Origin: Todiramphus chloris collaris
Taxonomy: Eukaryota; Chordata; Aves; Coraciiformes; Alcedinidae
Reading direction: 5' to 3'
NCBI GenBank assembly: GCA_025345505.1
Contig: JANVCC010000062.1
Span: 14,610,809 to 14,674,808, forward strand
DNA: 64,000 nt
Of this stretch, positions 1-11,800 are shown piece by piece. A program made the position numbers and the translations under genes. The notes below the pieces were generated by a model, which was not told the DNA's origin, ran no database searches, and saw nothing but the letters and a program-made list of their open reading frames with translations. Numbering within the stretch: the stretch's first letter is position 1; each line of letters opens with the position of its first letter.

Positions 1-341
1 AAACAAAGACTGACGTCACCTTCCTGGTGTTTTATTTCACTACTGCCAGAGCAGATTTTATTTTCCTCCTTAATACTAATAAAGCAGACTCCCCATTGTT
101 ATATGGGCTTTGCACTTTTCCCCTGCTCCACCCTCTTCTGGAGACTAAGAACTTCCAGCTCCTTTCTTTTTTAATTTCAATTTAATAGTAGTAGCGATGC
201 CATGTTTGTTTATTTTTATTACGCATCATGGACTGCAGGGAAGAAAATGAATAGAAGTAAATAGTCTCTTAATGCTTTGGACGGTGACTGAAATACCACT
301 TGGCCTTCTGTTTGAGAGGAGCAGCCTCTGCTGCTGAAGGC

Positions 342-690
342 ACACGGGCAGGAGCCCCGCCGGGTGCTGCAGAGGACTTGCAGATGCCACTTGCACGCTC
401 AACGTCAGTCACGTGCTATGAACGCACACGGAGTGACCCTGGCTCTGCCCGAGTCTGCTGGCCACTGGCCAAGGCTTGTGGCCAACTCAGTGCAGCAGCA
501 CCTGGATCTCTCCTGGTGTTTGGATGTGCCCACAGCACGGCTGATCCGGTGTGCCAGGGATGGCGGCTCCTTCGTGTTTGGCCACTACGTGACTCGGCCT
601 ATCTCTCCTCAGGGACATCGCCCTAAGCTACCCAGACGTCCTCCTAACCTGACAGGCTGCTATTGCCCGCGGATCAAACGGCTGAAGGCC
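342..690. other. CpG-rich, GC-rich patch in intron 6
   Basis: I count by eye about 20 CpG pairs in roughly 345 bp, in sequence of about 58 percent GC. That gives an observed/expected ratio near 0.7, while the surrounding intron is CpG-poor. It contains an E-box-type CACGTG near 410. Two overlapping plus-strand frames of about 110 codons cross it, most likely because stop codons are rare in GC-rich sequence. No family or exon is recognised. It could be a small CpG island, an enhancer, or an old GC-rich insertion. Confidence 0.5.
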
Positions 691-915
691 CCTCTGAGCT
701 GACCCAGAGACATAGCTGGGGAGACAGCCCCCAGAAGATCCCAGGAGAGAGATCTCCCCGCCACTGCTGCTGCTCCCCTCCCTTTTCCCCACATAACCAA
801 ACCTAAGTCCAGGACACAGAACATAGTGGCTCCTAACCAACCGCTCCCAGGGATACGTACTGAGGTTGAAAGGCAAACGATTGACAAGGGACATTTGTAT
901 TTAAAAATTAAAGGG

Positions 916-943
916 GATATATATATCTCTCTATATATATATC
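916..943. repeat. TA-repeat inverted pair (hairpin)
   Basis: Two (AT)5 runs flank a CTCTCT spacer, with G at one end and C at the other. This gives an 11-bp self-complementary stem and a 6-base loop. It is a common AT microsatellite form. Confidence 0.8.
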
Positions 944-1981
944 AGACTGCTAAAGACTAGCAGGATTCAAACAAGAACAGTCCTCTATATCCATTATTAC
1001 TTTTGCAGGACACCAAAGTTAGTTTCTCCAGCCCTAGAATGTAGCTGCCACCAGCCCCAGAACATAAAGCAGCTGCATTCGACCTCCACAGGCATGAGAA
1101 GCACCAGACCTTCCATCCGATACCACAAGCCACACAGCAAATAAAACGAAACATTTTGTGGTTTTGTCTTAAGTTTCTTGTGCTTTCACTAAGCAGAGTG
1201 GCAAAACACTCTCTGTGACAGCTAATCTAAAAGTATCCTGACTCAAAACCTTTTTTTTTTTGGTGACATACTACCTTTTCTCTTCTGTTTCCCTTTCTAT
1301 TTGTTTTGTTTTTATAGGATTGCCTAATAGAAAAACTTTAGTAAACGTCAGAGGGGTTTTAGCTGCGTTTTTTTATTTGTTTTTGTTTGGCTGCTTGGGT
1401 TTTTTTTGTCTGTCTTTTAAATATTTAGTCTTTTATCTACTTACAAATATTGATCTCCCATTTACCCTCAAGGAAAACCTGATGGCCTTGTTTGTAGTGA
1501 GATAAAATTATACACAGAACAGCAAACCTGTAATTTCAGATCAGTTTCACTCTTGAAAAATCAATTCAGTTTATTTATTATCAATTTACAAATTATTACT
1601 ACCTACAAATTGTGTTTGTTAATTCATGGCTATTTAATGTAAGATTAGCATTATGTGGGAGCTTATGGTATTCAATTTTGTATTTGATTTTTAACCCACC
1701 CAATGGAAAATAAGAGGGTACGGAGCTTTTGGAAAATTCAGATGCTGGCATTGTGGGTATCCCAATGCCATGAGAGTAAAAACAAAATAAAGCAAGAGGA
1801 ATGGCTCATGTATTAAGAGAGATGGAATTAGGGATGTCAACAGAACACAAAGTTATTTCTTCATTACCAAATGCCTCATCTAAGAGTAAATACTACCAAG
1901 TCACCACAAATGCCATTACCACCATGGGGAAAAATGAAAACAAACTTTTATGCTGCCTTCCCACTGTCCTTTTATGCTGGG

Positions 1982-2055
1982 TGGTTTTTTGGTTTTGTTT
2001 TGGGGTTTTTTTGGTTTGTTTTTTTTTTTTTTTTTTAAGGGGGGCGGGGAGGGGA
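1982..2055. repeat. G/T tract ending in T-run, then G-rich block
   Basis: About 55 bases consist only of G and T, with groups such as GGTTTTTT, and end in a T-run of about 17. This is followed directly by a purine block of G and A (GGGGGGCGGGGAGGGGAAAGG). It is a low-complexity tract of uncertain origin. Confidence 0.85.
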
Positions 2056-5000
2056 AAGGGCAAGACCCAACTAAAGAAAACCAGTTCTACCTCTGACACA
2101 GCATCTAAAGTTCTTGACACATGGAAAATGGAGAACATGAAGATCTGGAATAAGGGCATGTATCTTTATGGACACTTAAGAAGGTAAGTACATTTAAGTA
2201 ATAAAAGGTGCGGAGCCAAAGCTCTGAATCCACTGTGTGGATACGCATTCAAAAGTGGTATCATTAGCTCAGTTTAGCTTAATCCTCCTTCCTAATAATA
2301 TGCTTTAAACTTTACACCTTAAGTTAATCCATCTTAAGTTCCCCGAGTGTCTCCTTACAGGCTTAATTTAATGCCTGGCTCACATTCTGCCTGACCTTTC
2401 CCGTGGGCAGGCAGAGCGGCTGCGACCAGCCCACTGCTCCCAGCTCCAACTCTGCCCAACCTCTGTCTGCTCCCAGAGCCTCTTTTGGCCACGGGCACCT
2501 TGTTTTAACTGGTTGCAGAGTTGCTCACCACGTCCCCACTGCATCTGCTTTTCCCTCCTTCCCTCCCCTGGGAGGAATATGAGGTGGGTCCCTCTGCTAG
2601 TGAAGCCTTCCAAGGCACCTCAACCACCTTGGTAGCAAGAGAGGTTTTGTTCCTGCTGTTTAGTTTCTCTCTATGAACCACAGCAAACGTGCTCCTAGTC
2701 GAGAGACTCCCTGGTACTTCCCCTGAGTTTGTCTTCTCTTTCTCCCAACTTGATCTGGGACCCCACCCTAACCCCACAAAATCTCTGTGTCCTCACCTCT
2801 CTCATCTCTGCCACCCTCATTCCCAAACTGACTCCAGATCTCCTGTCTTCCTTCCATGGGCAGGCTGCATGTACTAGCCCAACACCTCAGCATGTTCCAT
2901 CCTCGACATCTACCCACAGAGAGCTGAAGGCACAGATGAGAAAGTGTCAAACCAACCTAGCTCCTCCTGTCCCCCTGCTCTGTGGAAGTAGCTGTCTTTG
3001 TACACAGGGGCAACTGACAAGGCAAACAGCTTGAGCACTGGGCCAAAATGGGACCGATGTCCCAAATCATCAAGGGATGAGCTACCCAACTACAACAGAG
3101 ATGTAGGATTTAGGCAATCACACCAGGGGAGGTGGGATGGTTTAAGGAAACTAAGACAAGCCATCCTAAATGCCAAACCACTCGTATATCTCCTTAATAT
3201 CCTTAAGTGACCTCCACAGAAACCAAACAGCCACATCAAGAATTGTGAAACTACAGGCATGCTGTAGGGAAACAACTTGTTATGAATAAGTAACTTATAA
3301 TTTATGAAGTCATTATTAAGCCTAGTATCATAAATCTCCCTGTTGAGGATGGAAACTGCAACTCAACTGACCATAACCAAGAAGAGGAACCCACGCATCA
3401 AGGAATATTCCCTCGCAGGCGAAACTCGGCCTCAAACAAAACCTGATACCACGCTTTTATTTACTTTCTCATGGATACTATTCAAAGCTGCAGCACGAGG
3501 CATCTTCCTAAATTAGACAGGGAAGCAAAGAGCGGGAAAGCTGTAGTGGGTGTTGTGAAGTTTCATCAGTCCTGAAGTGGCTTGCTGATAAACCTAAAAA
3601 TCCCTGGGCAAAGGCATCCCCTTTCACAGCACCTGAGAGGAACTAACGTGCAGCTGACTTAGTCCCTTGTCCTCTGCAGCTCAGAAAAGGCTTAGGAGAA
3701 GACCAAGGAACACTCATAGCAGAAGTCTGGTGTCAAAGATATTCTCTGTGTTTCCTAATTTTACTTTTTTTCCCCTTTAAGAAGTTTCCAGTTTTACAAT
3801 AAAGAGTCTTTCCTTTGCTAGACTAAAACCTGGACCCATTTGAAGCCTGTCCATCATTAACAATTATTCACAGGAAATTCAGAAAGCACATTACACTGTA
3901 ACAAAACCAAACCAAAACAACAAAGAAATGCAACCCAATGAGAAAACATGCTGAAGGCCTGAAGGTCACAACCAGTTTGGAAGCCTCAGAAAGCAAGGTG
4001 TGCTTTCCACCATGCCAGGAGGGGTCAGTTTGAATCTGGCAGCAAGAGGAGTGAAACATCACCAGACACCTTTGGGCAAGGCTGTGGATAAATGGGGAAA
4101 AGACCAGGATCACAGTCCCCTGATCAGCTGCTCAAAGCATCTATCTTCTCAGAAAAGCCCTTGGTCTGAATTATCTCACCTGCCTTTAAAGGGGTTCCTT
4201 GTCCGGAAAAAAGTTTTGAGGTTCTCGAGGAAAGAGGGGAAAAAACCCTCAATCTATTATTGTAACAACAATTTACTCTTTCTCCAGGGAGTATTCTACT
4301 GCAGCTGCTCCACCATGAAGAATGGTGGGAACAGAGCACTACCATGCACAAAACGGAACCCATTCTTCTGTGCAAAGGGGCAATCACTGCACGGCTTTGT
4401 GTGCAGCAGCACTGGGGAACACTGCACACCGCTCTGCTCAATGGACTGGACCCAGTCACCTGTTTCCCATCTCAGAGCCATTATAAACACAACCAAAGTC
4501 AGCAGTACTGGAGCAGCATCATTAAGTTATTGCACTGATCGAAATCCAAGCCAAAACACATGCAGAATTGAGGCAAAATTCAATTATGACTTTTCATTCA
4601 GCACTTACTTCTTAGTCAGCACTGCTCACTCTGCAAGCCACAGCAGAAAGACAAAACCATACTCCCTTCAACACACTGCCTTCAACTCAAAGCTTTAGAG
4701 CCATCTCCTTCCAAGAAGGAAAAAATAACTGTTACCTTGCATCAATGGCAAATGTGGGCACTCAATTCTGTTGAAATTAATAGCAGTTTTGTCATCGGTT
4801 TCTACTGGAGAGAAATTTGGGTCATGCCCATTTTTCCTTTAACTTGTCAGTAAGCCAGCAGAAATAAATACCCCTTCTTTGGCACCACCAGCGACCTCCT
4901 CCTCCTCTGATAATGCAGCAGATGCTTTTCCTAAGCAGTAAGGGATAGAGAATTCAGCTATTAGCCTGCAGTTGGTTAAAATGGGATGGATAAACATAGG

Positions 5001-5554
5001 CTGGGAATTAAGTGGCTTATCCAGGAAAGTGTTAGCTTAGAGGTAGCATAAAGGTGACAGCCTCAGATGACCACCCTGCTGCCTACACAAGCTATGGTGG
5101 ATCTCAGACAGGTTACAGGCCCTGGCTGCTGGGAAACACTGTCCTTGTATCAGGCCCAAGGGAAAAAAAACCCAAACCAAAGAGCCATTGCCTCAGCTCC
5201 CCGTGACTGCCTGGGTTTTCAGCACACTCCTACAAGGCCAGGCCCTTTTGGCTGGTAGCACTGAACTGCCCGCTGCAGCCACTGCCCATGCATGGGCTCC
5301 TTCATGCAGAAGCAGGCCAGTGCCAGAAGTCAGGTCTTAAAGCAAAGCTGCAAGACCTGCAACCAGTCACCTCAGCCGCTCCTGCTGTCCCCAAATACCT
5401 CTGCCCTGTCCTACCTGACTTTAGCCACTACAGTCAGCATTTCTTCTCTTTACCTGGTGGGGAGCAAAACATCCTGTGCCCTATTAGTCTGACACAGCGG
5501 CAAGGCCTTGTGACTACCTTCTACTTCAAAACCAAAGAGGTTTCATGGTGTGAT

Positions 5555-5670
5555 CCTCCTGCTCGGTTAGCTGTGTGTCCAGTTGTGGCCTCCCCAGTTC
5601 AAGAGGGACAGGGTAATACTTGAGAGACTCCAACGGAGGGCTATGAGGGTGACTGCGAGAAGACAGTCCC
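5555..5670 (+). mobile_element. CR1 LINE fragment
   Basis: On the plus strand the DNA has 'tgtgtccagttgtggcctcc' followed by 'agttcaagagggacagg', which is typical CR1 coding sequence. The frame from about 5583 reads WPPQFKRDRVILERLQRRAM, matching the CR1 motif WxPQxKKDxxxLERVQRRATK just after the RT domain. Upstream and downstream limits are unclear. The copy is diverged and short. Confidence 0.82.
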
Positions 5671-6689
5671 AGATAATGGATACTAAGGGATTTATTACTC
5701 CTTTAAAGTTTCAGCTAAGTGTCCTCCTGTTATATGCCCATCAAGAAAGGAACTGGCAACAGTTAGTAGATAGTGATTACCAAAGGAAAGGTTCAGCTCC
5801 CAATCAGTTAACAGAGAACTTGTGCTAAAATCCAACTTAATAATCACCCCATTATGTAACCCTAAAATCCCAAGCACATCAATAGCAAAAAAACACCAAG
5901 TATCTGCTGGAATTAACAGTTAATTATGCAGTTAGCAGAATGCTGATACCAAATACTCTCTTTTGGTCTGCATTTGCATTTCAAAAGACACATATCACAG
6001 TTTAAATGAGAAAATACGTAATTATGCCTTTACCAAAATGCCTTTTCAGTACCAGATTCAGTAAGAAGTGATGATAAGGTGCACATGACAATAAATGCTC
6101 TTTTAAAGTTCATCAGAGCAAGGTGTGACCAGCCAGCAAAGGTGCCTGTTAGGTATCGGTTTATACATCCATTATGCCAGAGCTCATTGTCACTTGCAGT
6201 GGTTCATCAGCAAAATTACTGCTGTATTCCACAGCCAGCAGCAACTCTCCTCTTCTGCCAACAATGCCTCAGAAATCAAGACTTTGCTCATGTTGTGATG
6301 CACAGCCTGGTATTTTCTGGAAGTCAACCGAGGCATGCCTTCCTCTCATACCTCTCATACCAGTTTAAAGAAACTGCTCCCTAATTTTTCTTTTGATCTG
6401 GAAGATTAATATTTAACTCTACTAGTGGAAGTAGCAAAAGGAAGCACTAGGCATGTGAAAGGTGTTTGGAGATGCTCCTGAACAGCTCACTGATGTGCAG
6501 AAAGATTAAAGCAGTACTGTGCTCAGACAGACACTTGAAAGGAACAAATCTCTTCTCTATCCTAGCCCTTCCTGCTGATGACCTCAAGAGAAGTGAGGAG
6601 ACACCCTCCCAAAAGGCTTGTGGGTGTCCCAAAGTCATGCTGAGACAATACTAAGAGACCATAATGATGCCAAGTTTAATGTAAAATCA

Positions 6690-8880
6690 TTGGGCAAGTC
6701 TTCATGCTAAAGTCATGAAAACTAACAGCCAGACCCCGTCAAACACATCACAAGCTGGAAACCTGACAGAACATCCACCAGGCCAGCAGATGAGCAAGAT
6801 GAAAAAGTGTTTGAGACAGATCAGGCCATAGCAGAGAAGTTAAATAAAGTCTCTGCATCAGGAGTCTGGGAAGGCTCTGCAACGGAGTCTCCGAGTGTGA
6901 GAACTAGTTTCAGGTGAAAGTGTGAGTAGAAGAGGGTTTAGAAAGAAAGACATACACAAAAAAAATGCAGTAAAATGAATAGCAATAAATCATGTAGACC
7001 AGGTGGCATCCATCCACAAGCTGTAAAGTAACTTAAATACAGAAACGCTAAACTACTAACTGTGCTGTGCAGCTTACTGCTTAAATTGCCCTTACAAAAG
7101 GTGTGGAAGGTGACAAACGTGAGTGATTTCTTAAAGTGGCTCTGGGAGCAGGGAGAGAGAGGCTCAAGAGACCAGAGGCTAGTAAGTCTTGTTCCTATAT
7201 CTAACAAAATGATTGAAAGAGAAATATTAATAGATAAAGAAATATTCCAGAAGGGAAGAAAGTCATTGTAGCTTTGGCAAAGAGAGGTCACGTCTGACGA
7301 ACCCGTACGAGCTCTGATGACAGCACAAGGATGTTCTGGCCGATACAGGCAATGTCTGCATGACAGAAATGCTTTGCACATGCCAGGTCTAGCTGCATCC
7401 CACAGCCATATGGGGTGAGACCTCAGCAAACACCAACCCTCTCCTCTGCCCTGGTTTCCACACAAAGGAAACTGGGGCATGCAGCTTGGGTATGGGCTCG
7501 GTACTGTCTGTCAGGATGCCAGCACGGGTAATTACTGGTCTAGGACCTCCTGCACACAGCGCTTGGCATCAGGAGGTATGCAGGCATGCAATCATAGCAG
7601 AGCTGGATTCTAAAGCCATTAAAAAGAGCTCCTGAAAGCTGTTTAAGAAAGCTTAGGGATAAGGAGGAGGGCTCTTCATGGATTATTAGCAGCTTAAAAA
7701 TAGGAGACCAAGATTAGTAATAAAGGGACATCTCTCACAAGTAATGGAGGTTACCAGGGAAGTCTCACAGTGCTCTGCACTGGGACCTGGGCTGAAAATG
7801 GTTCTCATACATCATCTTAAAAAAAAAAAAAAAAAAAAAAAAAGAAAANNNNNNNNNNNNNNNNNNNNNNNNNNNNNNNNNNNNNNNNNNNNNNNNNNNN
7901 NNNNNNNNNNNNNNNNNNNNNNNNNNNNNNNNNNNNNNNNNNNNNNNNAAAAAAAAAAAAGAAAGAAAAAAATGGAAGTGACAGAGTTTTCTGATGACTC
8001 CAGACTATGCAATCAAGAGCTGTTTGTGAAAAACTGCTGAAAAATCTTGGAAAAACTGTGTGGCTGGCTGAAAAAAATGGGAAGGTGAAAATCACTAATT
8101 GCAAGACAATGCAGACAGTATAACCACCTTCCACCATACATACAAAATAACTGGCTCTAAATTAATAAGCATCACATAATAGAGACCTAACCGTAACTTG
8201 GAACGGGTTTTTTGGGAATTCTGTCTTTTGAAAATGAGAAGAAGAGTCAGGAGAGCAAGACAGAAATCATCATTTTGCTACTGCATAAATCCACTGTGCC
8301 CTGAACACAGTGTGAGTCTGGTCCCCTCCCAAAAATTAATACCATGGGCTAGCAAAACCACTGAGAGAAGTGATGAAGATGGCCAGGGGTAGCAAACTGC
8401 TGGTATAGAAGGGGAGATTGCACTGACTGCCTGATTCTTCAGCTCATAGAAGAAACAATGAGACTTGACAAGAGATCTAGAAGTGATAAATGACATAGAT
8501 GGGATGAAAAGGACTATATCTGCTATTACTACAAACACAAGAATGAAGTGGCACTCCATTAAATTACCAGCTACCTGCTTTAGAAACGTCTCCAGCAAAC
8601 AAATAGGCATAATTAAATTGCAGAAGCGACCGCCACGGAATGTTTTAGATGTCAAGACTATGAATGTATTCAAAAAGGTATTAGGGAAATTCACCAAAGA
8701 AAGATACAGAAGGGTTATTAAGCCAAACTGTCCAAATGCAATCTCCTGTGCAGAAAGTACCTGAATCACTGACTGCTGGAACAGGCAAATGAAGTATCAC
8801 TTTACCCTTGTCCTGATCTTACACGATCTTTGCTGCTGGCCAGTTTAAAGGATGAGGAACTGTGCTAAACAGCACAGTTT
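6690..8880 (+). mobile_element. Old, long CR1 LINE fragment (reverse-transcriptase ORF)
   Basis: A decayed plus-strand CR1 non-LTR retrotransposon of about 2.2 kb. The DNA follows the order of old CR1 copies as I recall them from turtles and crocodilians. 'gccatagcagagaagttaaa' (near 6830) is the segment leading to the RT domain. Near 7089 the frame reads QKVWKVTNVSDFLKW and then RLVSLVPISNKMIE, matching the DWKxANVTPIFKKGS / RPVSLTSVPGKxME motifs. Near 7763 SQCSALGPGLKM matches the PQGSVLGPLLFN motif. Near 7987 FSDDS matches the catalytic FADD box. Later parts match the 'RPHLEYC' region (about 8260-8320) and the 3' region. Stops and frameshifts are frequent, so it is inactive. The A-run and gap at 7820-7965 sit between the INDL and FADD motifs. 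Both ends are approximate. Confidence 0.85.
7849..7948. other. Assembly gap (100 N) inside a poly-A run
   Basis: Exactly 100 N, the conventional filler for a gap of unknown length. It is flanked by at least 23 A on the left (followed by GAAAA) and 12 A on the right (followed by GAAAGAAAAAA). The gap was most likely caused by the homopolymer, and the true length is not knowable from this sequence. Confidence 0.97.
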
Positions 8881-11800
8881 TCACATTCTTATGAAACACC
8901 TGAAAATGACTTTATCTTCTGGTTTCCTTTACAGTTTTAACTAGAAGTGTTCAAAGATAAAGATAGCCTTTAGAAATTTATTGAATCCTACTGCTTTGCC
9001 CAACCACTGACCTGTTTACAAAAAAAAAAACCCAGGCAAAGTAAGACTTAGAAAATCTAGCTGAAGCATCTCACATCTATTATGTACAGCTATGACAGTA
9101 GTTCTGCAGAATTTCCTTCTGTGCCTGCACTGTCTTAGGGTAGGTCTGTAACAAAATCCTTTCATATACTTCTCTGGATGGGAGCTGAGCTGCATTTATG
9201 AAAAAGTAAATAACAGTAACACCGCATATAAAAAAAATATATACTGATAAAGATATCCACTTCTCACTGCACTGACAGTTTAGATTGTATGGATGCAGTA
9301 ATCCTCTTGAAAATACTGTATGCAAGCAGAAATCACGCAGGGAGGAATATCAAGGAGTGTTGCTGATCTTTAAAAATCAAAAATCAGTGATCACACACAC
9401 AATTTACTAGCAAAGAATGAATGTTGACAACTCTTATCAACAATCACTGAGGCAATGCTCATTAAAAATGAAGGATTTGGAGGCTGCCAGATGAAAGAGA
9501 TTACAAAAACGTACCTAAATTTAGACACTATAGGATTAAGAGATTGCAAAAGAAACAAAAAGGGTTAACAGCCATCACCCTGCAAAATGTAAATGGAGAA
9601 AAAGTAATTTTTTCAGCAACAAAAGAAGTTACTTAGTGGCTTTACTGACACTCACGGATGGTCTAAGTAATCATCTCCCCCCACCCCTGAGATATACAAG
9701 GCTAAAAAAACCCCAACTAAGTTCTGCTGTTGTTAAATATTCAGCTTATTTTATTACATTTATCTTCCTGCTGTTACCATAGAAATCAGGATACTGGGAA
9801 GACTCACAGGCTTCAGCACCGAAAGGGTAGAGAGGCAGCTGCACCCTTGCACTGCCTTACACAACACCCAATCCTACTGGTCCCAGTTTCCACAAGTATA
9901 TTATGGGAGGATATTAGGAACATAATGAAAAGACAATGAATGTGCTACTTACTCATAAAATACACGTAATTAATAAATGAAGATTTTAAACAAAACCTCT
10001 GCTGTTCAGCCAAGCTACATCTTAATTCTTAATTTAATTTTACACCTTTAATCAATTTTATAAAAGCCTTTGCCCATTCACATCCCATGGCAACACTGGC
10101 ACAGAAACTTCACAGAAATCTCCATGTACTGAAGCTGTTTTTCCACCTCTCTCTACTTCAGTTGCTCTACATCAATGTTCTCGTTTGAAAAATGTGCTCT
10201 CTATTTTACCTCTGTTGCTAATATCAACCTCTGCCTGCCTTTACATTTTTAAAGCATCATGCTTGGGGCAATTAGCAAAGCCATAGCACGAAAGATCCTT
10301 GCAAGACTACATTTTCATTTTACTAAAAGTTAAAACTTGCAGTTTAAAGGAAGGATTTATATTAATGTGTAGTAACCTCTGTTAGTTTGTTGAACTACAT
10401 GAGATGCATAGTATTATTAGGTTATTTAAAAATATCTGGAGTGGATGACTGGATTTTATCATAAAAGAGCCATTCGTTAATTGCACTACAAACTAGAAAA
10501 GTGGCCAGTAGTGTCACAATTGCCCAAAATGGCACTAATGAAAGGACAGACACAGTTCAAAATCCATAGCCTGAAGCTTCGCCTTATCAGTCAAAAGCTC
10601 CACCCAATACATCTTGGTATATTCTGCTGTTAATGTTTTGTATATGATATTCAATAACCTGCAGCCTCTACTGAAACCTTTTCACTGTAAGGCCTGAGCT
10701 GCATATAATACAATCATTTCAGAGATGGAATAAAGGACATTGCTGATCCAAATGCCTGTGAAAACTGGCCCCAGTTTTTACACTCATTTTTTCTAGTTCA
10801 CTTTCATTTTGGATACCTTGTGCAATGCCTAGTGCTGGTTTGATCAGGTAAACTCTCCCGTCCTTGACTGGGGTAGAAATCTCCATAAAAATCTAACAAC
10901 AATTATGCCAGGAAATTCAGAACCTTCACACTTGTGCACCTGTGATTTATTCTTTATGCTGCAGATGACAAAGCAAGAAAAGTCAAAGGAGCAAGAAAAG
11001 ACACAGCAGACCAGTCACTCGGTGCATTTGCAAAATACTGCTGAAATATTGATGCTGCACTTTAAGGTACTAAAGCATCTCAACACCGTGTCTCAGCATT
11101 ACTGAACTCTTCCAGTATCCCACATCATTGCTATTTTACAGCTAGTTAAGGCTGGAATGGTAAATAAGATAATCTGGGTAAGTTTCCTAAAAATAGTGAA
11201 CTATTTTGGAATTTGTGTCTCTTCCTCACAAGTCCCCAAGGATTCAGAAGTCTAAAAAGAGAGTGTGTAAAACCTAACATCAAAAGAAAACTTGAGATCT
11301 GTGGGGTCACTCCAGCATCAGGCTGGCCCTCTGGTTTCTTCGCACCAGCAGAAACCAACGCGTGCCAAAAGGACTCAGGGCTTGAATTCTACTGTTCATC
11401 AGCAACGCCGTCAGGTGGATTTTTTGCCTTTTGGAGAGCTGAAAAGCCGCCATCCCTCTTCCTTAGGGGAAGGTATGGCTAAGCAGGGCAGCCTGCCAGA
11501 GGGATGCAGTTTCTGTCCTGCAGCTGGGAGGGGAGCATGTTCTGGGAGCACAAGCCGTGGCTCTGAAGCCAGCCTGTGCCCCATTGCTCCTGCTCGTTTC
11601 CCACGTCGGGGGAGCGAGGATCCCTGCTGTGCCACATCTTGGCTCCTGCTGGGTTTCTGTTGGCAGTGCTGCACTCGTAAACGCTTTTTTATTCCTTCCT
11701 GAGTCTCTGAAAGGTTGCCAGCCCATGCCCTGCCTTAATGTATGGGTGGAAGCAGATACCTGGGAAGGTGCCACCACTAGCCAGCGGGACAGCATCTGCC

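Noticed and set aside
6938-7480. 180-codon minus-strand open frame
   Set aside because: It lies antisense to the decayed CR1 coding sequence, so it is a shadow of that element.
7744-8137. Open frames running through the N gap
   Set aside because: They are made by translating N and poly-A and have no coding meaning apart from the CR1 relic motifs on either side.
8278-8769. 163-codon minus-strand open frame
   Set aside because: It is antisense to the 3' part of the same CR1 copy and shows no known domain.
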